A stretch of DNA of 64,000 bases, from positions 1 through 64,000 of the forward strand of contig JAGOQS010000001.1 of NCBI GenBank assembly GCA_017991315.1, in the 5' to 3' direction. The notes beneath the pieces were generated by a model, which was not told the origin of the DNA, made no database searches, and saw only the letters and a list, made by a program, of their open reading frames with translations. Shown here in pieces: positions 43,402 to 52,147 of this stretch. The stretch is from Ferrovibrio sp. Lineage in GTDB: Bacteria > Pseudomonadota > Alphaproteobacteria > Ferrovibrionales > Ferrovibrionaceae. Position numbers and translations under genes: made by a program. How positions within the stretch are numbered: position 1 is the first letter of the stretch; every line of letters starts with the position of its first letter.

Positions 43402-45102
43402 TCAGCCGTTGCGCTGCTCCAGCAGGCGGCGGGCGATCACCTGCGCCTGGATTTCGGCGGCACCCTCGAAGATGTTGAGAATGCGTGCGTCGCATAGCAC
43501 GCGGCTGATCGGGTATTCCTCGGCATAGCCGTTGCCGCCATGCACCTGCAGCGCATTGTCGGCATTCGACCAGGCGACGCGGGCGGCGAGCAGCTTGGCC
43601 ATGCCGGCTTCAAGGTCGCAGCGGCGGTCGGCATCCTTCTCGCGTGCGGCGAAATAGCTGAGCTGGCGCGCGAACATGGTTTCCACCACCATCCAGGCGA
43701 TCTTGCCGTGCACGCGCGGGAAGGAATAGATCGGCTTGCCGAACTGCACCCGGTCCAGCGCGTATTTCATGCCGAGTTCCAGCGCGCATTGCGCCACGCC
43801 GAGCGCGCGGGCGGCGGTCTGGATGCGGGCCGACTCGAAGGTTTCCATCAACTGCTTGAAGCCCTGGCCCTCGCGGCCGCCGAGCAGGTTTTCGGCCTTT
43901 ACCTTGAAGCCATCGAAGCCGATCTCGTATTCCTTCATGCCGCGATAGCCGAGCACCTTGATCTCGCCGCCGCTCATGCCGGGCGCGGGGAAGGGATTGG
44001 CGTCGTCGCCGCGCGGCTTCTCGGCCAGCAGCATCGAGAGGCCCTTGTAGCCCGGCTCGCTCGGATCGGTGCGCACCAGCAGAGTCATCAGGTCGGTGCG
44101 CGCCGCGTGCGTGATCCAGGTCTTGTTGCCGGTGACTTCGTAGAAATCGCCGGTCTTGATCGCGCGGGTGCGCAGGCTGCCGAGGTCGGAGCCGGTATTC
44201 GGTTCGGTGAACACGGCGGTGGGCAGGATTTCGCCCGAGGAAAGCTTCGGCAGCCAGTATTTCTTCTGCTCTTCCGTGCCGCCGCGCAGGATCAGCTCGC
44301 CGGCGATTTCGGTACGGGTGCCAAGGCTGCCAACGCCGATATAGCCGCGGCTGAGTTCTTCCGAGACCACGCACATCGCGGTCTTGCCAAAGCCATGGCC
44401 GCCGTATTCTTCGGGAATAGTGAGGCCGAACACGCCCATCTCGGCCATTTCCAGCACCACCGGCATCGGGATGAATTCATCCTTGCGGTGCCAGTCATGG
44501 GCAAACGGGATCACCTTGTCCTCGGCGAAGCGGCGGAACTGCTCGCGCACCATGGCGAGGGTCTCGTCCAGGCCGAGTTCGCCGAAATTGCCGGTGTTCA
44601 GGCTGTCGCTGATAAGCTGCGCGATGCGGCTGCGCACGGCGCTGTTGTTGCCGCCCTGCACCAGGGTCAGCACCGCCGGGATGCGGTAGGTGCTGAGCGC
44701 TTCCTGGGTCACGCCGAGATCTTCCGGGCGGCAGATTTCCACCTGGCTCATGGCGATACCGCCCTGAAGCTGGGCCAGGTATTCGCCGAAACCGGCCTGC
44801 AGGATCAGGCTTTCCAGTTCGCTCAGGCGGCCATCAGCCTGAAGCCGCTCGGCCCAGTGCAGCGTTTCCTTCATGGTCGCGGCATAGGTGGCGAACCACG
44901 ACAGGCCATGGCAGGCGAACTGCTCTTCCTCCAGCCGCGCCGTATCGATGCGGCCATCGGCGCCGCGCACCAGCTGCGCCACCGCCGCCGTGGCTTGCGC
45001 CACCAGTTGCTCGGCGGCCCCAAGCGCTTCGCCGCAGGTGGCGAGCAGGTTGGGCAGCAGCAGGCTTTCAGGAGCAGCAGGCAGTTTGACGGCAGCGGAC
45101 AT
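43402..45102 (-). CDS. mcd: (2S)-methylsuccinyl-CoA dehydrogenase
   Basis: Oxidises methylsuccinyl-CoA to mesaconyl-CoA in the ethylmalonyl-CoA pathway. The 566-residue length, with an N-terminal helical extension of about 170 residues before the acyl-CoA dehydrogenase core, is the mark of Mcd as opposed to ordinary acyl-CoA dehydrogenases. FAD/substrate blocks FTEPNTGSDLG and VTGNKTWIT and the C-terminal NIFEGAAEIQ (E546) are present. ccr lies upstream on the same strand, ecm divergently beyond, which supports the assignment. No strong ribosome-binding site precedes the ATG. Confidence 0.93.
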   Translation of the reverse strand: MSAAVKLPAAPESLLLPNLLATCGEALGAAEQLVAQATAAVAQLVRGADGRIDTARLEEEQFACHGLSWFATYAATMKETLHWAERLQADGRLSELESLILQAGFGEYLAQLQGGIAMSQVEICRPEDLGVTQEALSTYRIPAVLTLVQGGNNSAVRSRIAQLISDSLNTGNFGELGLDETLAMVREQFRRFAEDKVIPFAHDWHRKDEFIPMPVVLEMAEMGVFGLTIPEEYGGHGFGKTAMCVVSEELSRGYIGVGSLGTRTEIAGELILRGGTEEQKKYWLPKLSSGEILPTAVFTEPNTGSDLGSLRTRAIKTGDFYEVTGNKTWITHAARTDLMTLLVRTDPSEPGYKGLSMLLAEKPRGDDANPFPAPGMSGGEIKVLGYRGMKEYEIGFDGFKVKAENLLGGREGQGFKQLMETFESARIQTAARALGVAQCALELGMKYALDRVQFGKPIYSFPRVHGKIAWMVVETMFARQLSYFAAREKDADRRCDLEAGMAKLLAARVAWSNADNALQVHGGNGYAEEYPISRVLCDARILNIFEGAAEIQAQVIARRLLEQRNG

Positions 45103-45139
45103 GGCGGGCGGTCTTCGTTATGAGAGAGAAGCGTTGCTT

Positions 45140-45174
45140 AAAAAAGAACGGGGCGCGGCTTTGCACCGCGCCCC
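45140..45174 (-). terminator. Terminator after ccr
   Basis: On the minus strand GGGGCGCGG, a seven-base loop, CCGCGCCCC, then GTTCTTTTTT. It lies between ccr and mcd, with only 37 bases left before the mcd start. Confidence 0.85.
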
Positions 45175-45184
45175 GGCCTTCAGG

Positions 45185-46498
45185 TCAGTTGTTGCCGACC
45201 TCGATGGCGTCCTCGACGGTACGCAGGCCCGGCACCTTGGCCGAGACCAGCACCGCCATGTTGCCCGGCTTGTGCTGGTTCTTCCACATCTTGGTGTGGG
45301 CGCGCGGAATGTCGGCCCAGGAGAACACTTCCGACATGCAGGGATCGAGGCGGCGTTCGATCACCAGCTGGTTGGCCTGGCTGGCCTGCAGCAGGTTGGC
45401 GAAATGGCTGCCCTGGATGCGCTTTTGCCGCATCCACACGAAGCGCGCGTCGAAGGTGATGTTGAAGCCGGTGGTGCCGGCGCAGAACACCACCATGCCG
45501 CCGCGCTTGACCACGAAGCAGCTCACCGGGAAGGTCTGCTCGCCCGGATGCTCGAACACGAAATCGACATCGTTGCCCTTGCCGGTGATGTCCCAGATTG
45601 CCTTGCCGAAGGCACGGCACTTCTTCATGTACTCGGCATATTTCTCGACATCGAGCACCGGCGGCAACTGGCCCCAGCAATCGAAGTCGTTGCGGTTGAT
45701 CACGCCCTTGGCGCCCAGGCTCATCACGAAGTCGCGCTTCGACTCGTCCGAGATGATGCCGATGGCATTGGCGCCCGAGATAGCGACAAGCTGGATCGCC
45801 ATCGAGCCGAGGCCGCCGGCGGCGCCCCAGACCAGCACGTTATGGCCCGGCCGCAGGATATGCGGGCGGTGGCCGAACAGCATGCGGTAGGCGGTGGCGA
45901 GCGTCAGCGTGTAGCAGGCGCTTTCTTCCCAGGTCAGGTGCTTCGGGCGCGGCATGAGCTGGCGCGACTGCACGCGAGCGAACTGGGCGAAGGAGCCATC
46001 CGGCGTCTCGTAGCCCCAGATGCGCTGGGTCGGCGAGTTCATCGGATCGCCGCCATTGCATTCCTCGTCGTCGCCGTCGTCCTGGTTGCAATGGACGATG
46101 ACTTCGTCGCCGACCTTCCAGCGCTTCACGCGGCGACCGACGGCGTAGACGATGCCCGACGCATCGGAGCCGGCGATGTGATACGGCGCCTTATGCACGT
46201 CGAAGGGCGAAATCGGCACGCCGAGGCCGGCCCAGACGCCGTTGTAATTCACGCCCGCCGCCATCACCAGGATCAGCACTTCGTCGGCGTCGATCTCTGG
46301 CGTCGGCAATACTTCGAGCTGGAACGAATCTTCCGGCGGGCCGTGGCGCTCGCGCCGGATCGCCCAGCCATACATTTGCTTCGGCACATGGCCGAGCGGC
46401 GGAATCTCACCCACCTCGTAGAGGTCCTTGTAGCCACCCTTGACCGGCGTGCCATTAGAAGTCTGCAGCGTCACCACGGTCCCACCCGCATTGGACAT
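45185..46498 (-). CDS. ccr: Crotonyl-CoA carboxylase/reductase
   Basis: The key enzyme of the ethylmalonyl-CoA pathway: reductive carboxylation of crotonyl-CoA to ethylmalonyl-CoA with NADPH. 437 residues in the zinc-less medium-chain dehydrogenase fold. Family-specific features: KDLYEVGEIPPLGHVPKQMYGWAIRRERHGPP (quoted part GEIPPLGHVPKQMYGWAIRR), VNYNGVWAGLGVPISPF, the GAAGGLGSMAIQL cofactor loop, and FVFEHPGEQTFPVS with the CO2-pocket region. ATG 46498 is supported by AAGGAGAA seven bases upstream. A small hairpin (CGAGG/CCTCG, 46514-46528) lies just before that site. Confidence 0.96.
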   Translation of the reverse strand: MSNAGGTVVTLQTSNGTPVKGGYKDLYEVGEIPPLGHVPKQMYGWAIRRERHGPPEDSFQLEVLPTPEIDADEVLILVMAAGVNYNGVWAGLGVPISPFDVHKAPYHIAGSDASGIVYAVGRRVKRWKVGDEVIVHCNQDDGDDEECNGGDPMNSPTQRIWGYETPDGSFAQFARVQSRQLMPRPKHLTWEESACYTLTLATAYRMLFGHRPHILRPGHNVLVWGAAGGLGSMAIQLVAISGANAIGIISDESKRDFVMSLGAKGVINRNDFDCWGQLPPVLDVEKYAEYMKKCRAFGKAIWDITGKGNDVDFVFEHPGEQTFPVSCFVVKRGGMVVFCAGTTGFNITFDARFVWMRQKRIQGSHFANLLQASQANQLVIERRLDPCMSEVFSWADIPRAHTKMWKNQHKPGNMAVLVSAKVPGLRTVEDAIEVGNN

Positions 46499-46608
46499 GT
46501 TATTCTCCTTCACCGAGGTAACCCCTCGTCAGATCATCTTTGCCCCTGCCTGACCCGCCATAGGCGAGTGCAGGCGCTGCAATGCGATTGACATTTTTCG
46601 GCGGTGCC

Positions 46609-46652
46609 GCAAAAATGGCAAGTGCGTTTTGCAGTGCAGCGGAGGTTATGAT
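46609..46652. promoter_or_regulatory. Regulatory region between ccr and ecm
   Basis: In the 220-base divergent region, GCAAAA (46609-46614) and TTTTGC (46627-46632) form an inverted repeat with a 12-base spacer, and TATGAT (46647-46652) is a good -10 box on the plus strand for ecm. TTTGC-type inverted repeats resemble operators of RamB/ScfR-like regulators of acyl-CoA genes, but the match is loose. Confidence 0.4.
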
Positions 46653-46718
46653 ATTTCCGTTGCAGGCCGCAAGGGGGCAATTTAATGTCCCAAAATCGAA
46701 TCGCGACGGAATATTATT

Positions 46719-48767
46719 ATGACGAAGCCCGTTGAAGCCCCTGCTGCTGCGCAACCCGTTCTTCGCACTAGCAAAAAGCCGGATTCTGCCGCCGCGGTCG
46801 AGAAACCTTGGCTTTTCCGCACCTATTCCGGGCATAGCTCGGCCAGTGCCTCGAACGAGCTTTACCGCACCAATCTGGGCCGCGGCCAGACCGGTTTGAG
46901 CGTCGCTTTCGACCTGCCGACCCAGACCGGCTACGATTCGGACCATGTGCTGGCGCGCGGCGAAGTCGGCAAGGTCGGCGTGCCGGTGGCGCATCTGGGT
47001 GACATGCGGGTGCTGTTCGACCAGATCCCGCTGGCCAAGATGAACACCTCCATGACCATCAACGCCCCGGCGGCCTGGCTGCTGGCGCTCTATATCGCGG
47101 TGGCCGAGGAGCAGGGTGCCTGCCGGGCCGAACTGAACGGCACGGTGCAGAACGACATCATCAAGGAATATCTCTCGCGCGGCACCTATATCTTCCCGCC
47201 GGCGGCCTCGATGCGGCTGATCACCGATGTGATCGCCTTCACCTATCGCGAGCTGCCGAAGTGGAACCCGACTAATGTGTGCAGCTATCACCTGCAGGAA
47301 GCCGGCGCGACGCCGGTGCAGGAACTGGCTTATGCGCTGGCAACCGGCATTGCCGTGCTCGATGCGGTGAAGGCCTCGGGCCAGGTGCCGCCGGAAGATT
47401 TCGCGCAGGCTTTCGGGCGCATCAGCTTTTTCGTCAATGCCGGGATTCGCTTCGTCACCGAAATCTGCAAGATGCGCGCCTTCGTCGATCTCTGGGAAGA
47501 GATCGGCCGCGAACGCTACGGCGTCACCGACGAGAAGGCTTTGCTGTTCCGCTACGGTGTGCAGGTGAATTCGCTCGGCCTCACTGAGCCGCAGCCGGAA
47601 AACAATGTCTACCGCATCCTGCTTGAGATGCTGGCGGTGGTGCTGTCGAAGAAGGCGCGTGCCCGCGCCGTGCAGTTGCCGGCCTGGAACGAAGCGCTGG
47701 GCCTGCCGCGTCCCTGGGACCAGCAATGGTCGCTGCGCCTGCAGCAGATCGTCGCCTATGAAACCGACCTCTTGGAATATGGCGACCTGTTCGATGGCAA
47801 CCCGGCCATTGATGCCAAGGTGAGTGAATTGAAGGCTGCCGCGCGGGCCGAACTCAAGCGCATCGAGGACATGGGCGGCGCGATCCAGGCGGTCGAGAGC
47901 GGCTATCTCAAGCAGGCGCTGGTGGAAAGCAACACCAATCGCGTGCGCGGCATCGAAACCGGTGCGATCACCGTGGTTGGCGTCAACAAGTTCACCGAAA
48001 GCGCGCCGTCGCCGCTGGTGGCCTCCGAGGGCGGCGCCATCATGACCGTCGATCCTGCCGCCGAAGCCGAGCAGATCGAGCGGTTGAAGGCCTGGCGTGC
48101 GCAGCGTGACCCGCAGGCAGTGGCGGCAGCCCTAAAAGAATTGGAAGCGGCGGCGCGCGAAGGGCGCAATATCATGGAGCCGAGCATTGCGGCGGCGAAG
48201 GCCGGCGTCACCACCGGTGAATGGGCCGGCTGCCTGCGCGGCGTGTTCGGCGAATACCGCGCGCCCACGGGTGTCGCGGCTTCCGCCAATGCCACCGCCG
48301 ACGATGGCATGGATGAATTGCGTGCCGAAGTCGCCGCCGTGGCGCGCCGGCTTGGCCGCCCGATCAAGCTGCTGGTCGGCAAGCCGGGCCTGGATGGCCA
48401 TTCCAACGGTGCCGAGCAGATCGCGGTGAAGGCGCGCGATTGCGGCATGGAAGTGGTCTATGAAGGCATCCGCCTGACGCCGGAACAGATTGTTTCGGCG
48501 GCGCTGGAAGAAGGCGTCCACCTCGTCGGCCTGTCGATCCTCTCTGGCTCCCATGTCGAGCTGGCAACCGATGTGATCGAGCGCATGCGCGCCGAAGGCA
48601 TCGGCGACGTGCCGGTGGTGGTCGGCGGCATCATCCCGCCAGAGGATGAGCGCAAGCTGCGCGCAGCCGGCATCGCCGCCGTATTCACGCCGAAGGACTT
48701 CAACCTGACGCAGATCATGCGCGCCATCGCCCAGCTGGTCGACACGACCTATTCCAAGGCGGCTTGA
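46719..48767 (+). CDS. ecm: Ethylmalonyl-CoA mutase, B12-dependent
   Basis: Converts (2R)-ethylmalonyl-CoA to methylsuccinyl-CoA. 682 residues: substrate-binding barrel from about residue 25 (TYSGHSSASASNELYRTNL) and a C-terminal cobalamin domain with DGHSNG at 559-564 (cobalt ligand H561). DGHSNG rather than the DGHDRG of methylmalonyl-CoA mutase, together with the neighbouring ccr and mcd, identifies Ecm. Divergent from ccr. The ribosome-binding site is weak (GACGGAA). Confidence 0.95.
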   Translation: MTKPVEAPAAAQPVLRTSKKPDSAAAVEKPWLFRTYSGHSSASASNELYRTNLGRGQTGLSVAFDLPTQTGYDSDHVLARGEVGKVGVPVAHLGDMRVLFDQIPLAKMNTSMTINAPAAWLLALYIAVAEEQGACRAELNGTVQNDIIKEYLSRGTYIFPPAASMRLITDVIAFTYRELPKWNPTNVCSYHLQEAGATPVQELAYALATGIAVLDAVKASGQVPPEDFAQAFGRISFFVNAGIRFVTEICKMRAFVDLWEEIGRERYGVTDEKALLFRYGVQVNSLGLTEPQPENNVYRILLEMLAVVLSKKARARAVQLPAWNEALGLPRPWDQQWSLRLQQIVAYETDLLEYGDLFDGNPAIDAKVSELKAAARAELKRIEDMGGAIQAVESGYLKQALVESNTNRVRGIETGAITVVGVNKFTESAPSPLVASEGGAIMTVDPAAEAEQIERLKAWRAQRDPQAVAAALKELEAAAREGRNIMEPSIAAAKAGVTTGEWAGCLRGVFGEYRAPTGVAASANATADDGMDELRAEVAAVARRLGRPIKLLVGKPGLDGHSNGAEQIAVKARDCGMEVVYEGIRLTPEQIVSAALEEGVHLVGLSILSGSHVELATDVIERMRAEGIGDVPVVVGGIIPPEDERKLRAAGIAAVFTPKDFNLTQIMRAIAQLVDTTYSKAA

Positions 48768-48779
48768 ATAGAATGACTC

Positions 48780-48815
48780 GTGGATGCCCCGGCCAAGCCG
48801 GGGCATTCACGTGTT
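48780..48815. repeat. REP-like repeat, second subtype
   Basis: GTGGATGCCCCGG, CCAA loop, CCGGGGCATTCAC. The same subtype recurs at 60662-60692 (ending CATGACG), also immediately after a stop codon. It probably serves as a 3' hairpin for ecm. Confidence 0.7.
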
Positions 48816-48899
48816 GCTTTATCCTCCAAACCGCACGTCACCGCCGCGTCAAACCCGGCAATGACGACGGGGGTGGGGCATGCCCGCCACACATTCCCA

Positions 48900-48982
48900 C
48901 GTCATCCCCGGGCTTGACCCGGGGATCTCATGCCATTCTTGATCACCAGCCTGAGATGCGCGGATCAAGTCCGCGCATGACG
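48900..48982. repeat. Inverted pair of REP-like repeats
   Basis: First copy 48900-48930 (CGTCATCCCCGGG...CCCGGGGATCTCA), second in reverse 48953-48982 (TGAGATGCGCGG...CCGCGCATGACG). The arms of the two copies differ in sequence but each is self-complementary, so each forms its own hairpin. Confidence 0.8.
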
Positions 48983-48998
48983 AGAAGGAAGGCGCAAC

Positions 48999-49029
48999 AA
49001 AAAAGCCCAGGGCTTGCCTGGGCTTTTTT
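48999..49029. terminator. Bidirectional Rho-independent terminator
   Basis: AAAAAAGCCCAGG (48999-49011), loop of five, CCTGGGCTTTTTT (49017-49029): a perfect 13-bp stem with A/U tracts on both sides. It serves ecm on the plus strand and the dienelactone-hydrolase-like gene on the minus strand. Confidence 0.92.
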
Positions 49030-49049
49030 GTTTGAGCCGAAACGGCAAC

Positions 49050-50183
49050 TCAGTTGATCGGGGTGCCTTCTTCCATCGGCGGCAGGTCGATCATGCCGGC
49101 TTCGGCCTTGGCCTCTTCCGGGGTCAGGTCGGCATCGGCAGCCGGGGTAGCAGCGGCGGCTGCCGCCGGGCTGGCCTGCACATTGCCGAGTTCGTCGGCG
49201 ATGGTGAAGGCGCGGATCGGCAGCGTGTCCTTTTCCGGCACCATCGGCGCCAGGGCGAGGTCGAGTTCGATCGGCTTATCCAGCAGGCCGCGGTCGGTGC
49301 CGAGATGGCGCTCGAAGAAATCCGTGGTGCGGGCGATGGAATCGTCCTTGGCGGCGCCTTTGAAGGCATGGCCTTCGCCGTTGTAAATCTTCATCTCGTA
49401 ATCGGCGCCGACATCCTTGAGCAGGCTTTCCAATTCATGCGCCTTGCGCACCGGCACGATGCGGTCGCGGTCGCCATGCAGCACCAGGGTCGGCGGCATG
49501 CGGTCGATGCCCTTGCGCTGCACTTCCGCCGGCATGGCGCCGAACATGTTCACCACCGCCTGCACGCGGGCATCACGGCTGCCGAGGCTCAGGGCATGGA
49601 AGCCGCCGAGCGAGAGGCCGAACACGCCGATCTTGTCGCTGTCGACATAGCCGAGCTTGGAGACATAGGAGATCGCCGAGGCGATTACCTTCTCGCGCTG
49701 CTCATGCAGGGCGGGCGATGCCTTGCGGGCCTCGGAGAGGCCGTCGAAATAATGCACCACGAAGGCGGAGATGCCGCGATCGGCCAGGGCCTTCGCCTGC
49801 GGGTAGAATAGCGAGCCGTCGCCAAGGCCATGCGAGCCATGCAGGATCAGCACGGCGGGGGCCTTGCCGGCATAGCCGAGCAGGGAGGTGTCACCCTTGA
49901 TGATATCCACCCGCACCCAGCGGCCGTCGATCATGAAGCCATCGCCGCGCGCCTGGGCGGCGGCGCGGGCCGGCTCGGCATTCTTCTGCTTGCGCTGCTT
50001 CGGCGCCGCCTTGGCCGGTTGTGCCTTGGCGGTCTGGGTGGTTTTCTCGGTCTGCTTGTGTGTACGCGGCTGGCCCGAGGCGCTCCAAGGGGTGAGCGCC
50101 AGGGCCGGTAGGGCGCCCAGGGCAAACGCCACCGCAGTGATGCGGTGAAAGCGTCGTAGCGTCGCAGCCAAGCCCAAGGCCAT
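49050..50183 (-). CDS. Dienelactone hydrolase-like alpha/beta hydrolase, exported
   Basis: A 377-residue protein. A basic N-terminus and hydrophobic stretch (AVAFALGALPALALTPWSASG) act as an export signal, followed by a Lys/Ala/Gln-rich linker to about residue 85. The alpha/beta-hydrolase domain has LILHGSHGLGDG, the nucleophile elbow GLSLGG, the Asp in HGDRDRIVP and the His in GEGHAFKG. A C-terminal acidic, Ala-rich tail is unusual. Substrate unknown. ATG 50183 follows GGGGGAG. Confidence 0.85.
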   Translation of the reverse strand: MALGLAATLRRFHRITAVAFALGALPALALTPWSASGQPRTHKQTEKTTQTAKAQPAKAAPKQRKQKNAEPARAAAQARGDGFMIDGRWVRVDIIKGDTSLLGYAGKAPAVLILHGSHGLGDGSLFYPQAKALADRGISAFVVHYFDGLSEARKASPALHEQREKVIASAISYVSKLGYVDSDKIGVFGLSLGGFHALSLGSRDARVQAVVNMFGAMPAEVQRKGIDRMPPTLVLHGDRDRIVPVRKAHELESLLKDVGADYEMKIYNGEGHAFKGAAKDDSIARTTDFFERHLGTDRGLLDKPIELDLALAPMVPEKDTLPIRAFTIADELGNVQASPAAAAAATPAADADLTPEEAKAEAGMIDLPPMEEGTPIN

Positions 50184-50239
50184 TAACTCCCCCGTTAACC
50201 CCCTGTTTACCCTAACCGGATAGCCTAGGACCATCCGGT

Positions 50240-50254
50240 GTTACAAACTGTAAC
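50240..50254. promoter_or_regulatory. Perfect inverted repeat GTTACA-AAC-TGTAAC
   Basis: A 6-3-6 inverted repeat in the 248-base divergent region between the hydrolase gene and trxA, 57 bases before the former's start. Position and symmetry suit an operator, but no regulator is known. Confidence 0.4.
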
Positions 50255-50348
50255 GACCGCAGCCGGGCTTGTCACCCCTTAAATCGCATAAAAATTCCGC
50301 CCGATTCGTTAATCGGAACATGGGGTTGACTCAACATACTGTGGCTGC

Positions 50349-50377
50349 TTGACGCTCCCCGGCCACCTCCCTACCTT
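50349..50377 (+). promoter_or_regulatory. Housekeeping promoter of trxA
   Basis: TTGACG (50349-50354), 17 bases, TACCTT (50372-50377). The predicted start near 50384 gives a leader of about 48 bases with AAGGAA before the ATG at 50432. Confidence 0.6.
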
Positions 50378-50431
50378 ATTTGCGACCAGCGGCCCACAAA
50401 CGGGACCGCGCCAGAATAAGGAACCACTCCC

Positions 50432-50758
50432 ATGTCCGCCGCGACGACCAAGGTGACCGACGACTCTTTCGAGACCGATGTGCTCAAGGCCTCGGGCCCG
50501 GTGCTGGTCGATTTCTGGGCTGAGTGGTGCGGCCCGTGCCGCCAGATCGCCCCGGCGCTGGACGAAATCGCGCAGGAGATGGGCGGCAAGCTCACCGTCG
50601 CCAAGGTGAATATCGACGAGAACCCGACCACCCCGACCAAGCTCGGCGTGCGCGGCATCCCGACCCTGATCCTGTTCAAGGATGGCAAGCCGGTGGCGAC
50701 CAAGATCGGTGCGATGCCGAAGAGCCGCCTGGTCGAGTGGATCAATTCGTCGATCTAA
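50432..50758 (+). CDS. trxA: Thioredoxin 1
   Basis: A 108-residue classical thioredoxin: active site WCGPC at 32-36, the buried Asp in LVDFWAEW, and the cis-proline in [11 protein letters not shown]. General cytoplasmic disulfide reductant for ribonucleotide reductase, PAPS reductase and others. folC lies convergently eight bases away, in the neighbourhood shared with accD and trp genes in other Alphaproteobacteria. Confidence 0.97.
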   Translation: MSAATTKVTDDSFETDVLKASGPVLVDFWAEWCGPCRQIAPALDEIAQEMGGKLTVAKVNIDENPTTPTKLGVRGIPTLILFKDGKPVATKIGAMPKSRLVEWINSSI

Positions 50759-50766
50759 GGCGATTA

Positions 50767-52107
50767 CTACGAGTTGCGGGCCAGCACTTGGCCCGCCAGA
50801 TACAGAGAGCCGGCGACGAGAAATCGCGCCGGCTCTTTTGCTGTGTGCAGGCCCGAGAGGAAGCGCAAAGCCTCGGCGGCATTGGTGGCTGGCCAGGCGC
50901 TCAGGCCCTCGGCCAACGCGATGCGAGCCAGATCCTCCGCCGTCAGACTATTGGCCTCGCCGGGAATGGGGATAGTGGCGGCGGCGGCGATATGGGGCCT
51001 TAAGGGTCGCAGGAAGCCGCCCGGCTCCTTGGTGTTGAGCATGCCGGCCACCAGATAGGTGCGCCGCCGCGTTGCCGGATCGGCATGCCATTGCCGCAGC
51101 ATCGCCGCCAGCGCCTCGCCGGCCATCGGGTTATGGCCGCCATCGAGCCAGAGTTCGGCATCCGGCGGCAGCAGGTCGAGCAACGGGCCCTGGGTCAGGC
51201 GCTGCAATCGCGCCGGCCATTCCACGGCACGCATACCCGCCGCGATGGCGGCTTCGGGCAGCTTCAATTGCAGGGCGCAGGCAACCGCCGTGCCGGCATT
51301 CTCGATCTGGTGCGGGCCGGGTAGGGCCGGACGCGGCAAGTTCAGGTGCTGCGTATTGCTGTGCCACGCGAGGCCGTCGCGTGTTGCCGCTACCTGCCAT
51401 TCATGGCCATGGCGCAAGAGCGGTGCCTGCAAGGCGGTGGCGCGTGCCTCCAGCACGCTTGCCGCTGCGGCGCGCTGTGGCCCGACCACGCAAGGCACAC
51501 CGGGCTTGAGGATGCCGGCTTTCTCAAACGCGATCTTTTCCAGCGTGTCGCCGAGGAAAGCGATGTGATCCATGCCGATGGGGGTGATGGCGGTCAGCGC
51601 CGGCTGCGGTATCAGGTTGGTGGCATCCAGCCGACCGCCGAGCCCGGTTTCCAGCAGCACCAGATCGGCGGGCTCCTCGGCGAAGGCGCGGAAGGCGGCT
51701 GCCGTGGTGATCTCGAAGAAGGTGATCGGCGCCTCGCCGTTGATGCGTTCGAGGTCGCTGAGCAAGGCCTGTAGCCGCTCCTCCTCGATCAGCTTGCCAT
51801 TCAGCCGGATGCGCTCGTGGAAGCGCACCAGATGCGGCGAGATATAGGCATGCACGCGCAGGCCGGCGGCTTCCGCCATGGCCCGCAGATAGGCGACCAG
51901 CGAGCCCTTGCCATTGGTGCCGGCGACATGCACCACCGGCGGCAGTTTCAACTGCGGATCGCCGAGCTTGCGCATCAACCCGGCGACGCGGTCGAGCGAC
52001 AGGTCGATCACCTTCGGGTGCAAGGCCATCAGGCGTTTCAGGATGGCATCGGATGGCAGGGCAGACGGGACCACGCGAACTCCGCAAGATTTATCAATAG
52101 GGGCCAT
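50767..52107 (-). CDS. folC: FolC, dihydrofolate/folylpolyglutamate synthase
   Basis: Adds glutamate to dihydropteroate and to folates. 446 residues with the Mur-ligase-like P-loop VAGTNGKGS, the SPHLVRFHERIRLNG block, LETGLGGRLDATN, and the C-terminal DGGHNPMAG. ATG 52107 is the likely start; a GTG or inner ATG nearer KRLMALHPKVIDL cannot be excluded because no clear ribosome-binding site is visible. The AraC-family gene starts divergently 40 bases away. Confidence 0.94.
   Translation of the reverse strand: MAPIDKSCGVRVVPSALPSDAILKRLMALHPKVIDLSLDRVAGLMRKLGDPQLKLPPVVHVAGTNGKGSLVAYLRAMAEAAGLRVHAYISPHLVRFHERIRLNGKLIEEERLQALLSDLERINGEAPITFFEITTAAAFRAFAEEPADLVLLETGLGGRLDATNLIPQPALTAITPIGMDHIAFLGDTLEKIAFEKAGILKPGVPCVVGPQRAAAASVLEARATALQAPLLRHGHEWQVAATRDGLAWHSNTQHLNLPRPALPGPHQIENAGTAVACALQLKLPEAAIAAGMRAVEWPARLQRLTQGPLLDLLPPDAELWLDGGHNPMAGEALAAMLRQWHADPATRRRTYLVAGMLNTKEPGGFLRPLRPHIAAAATIPIPGEANSLTAEDLARIALAEGLSAWPATNAAEALRFLSGLHTAKEPARFLVAGSLYLAGQVLARNS
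50806..50839 (+). terminator. trxA terminator embedded in the folC 3' end
   Basis: AGAGCCGGCG (50806-50815) pairs with CGCCGGCTCT (50827-50836) and is followed by TTT on the plus strand. It lies inside the last codons of folC, so the folC coding sequence doubles as the terminator of the convergent trxA. Confidence 0.75.
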
Positions 52108-52147
52108 GATACTGGTTTGGCGTTCTCGCCGCAGCAGGGATGCCCGC

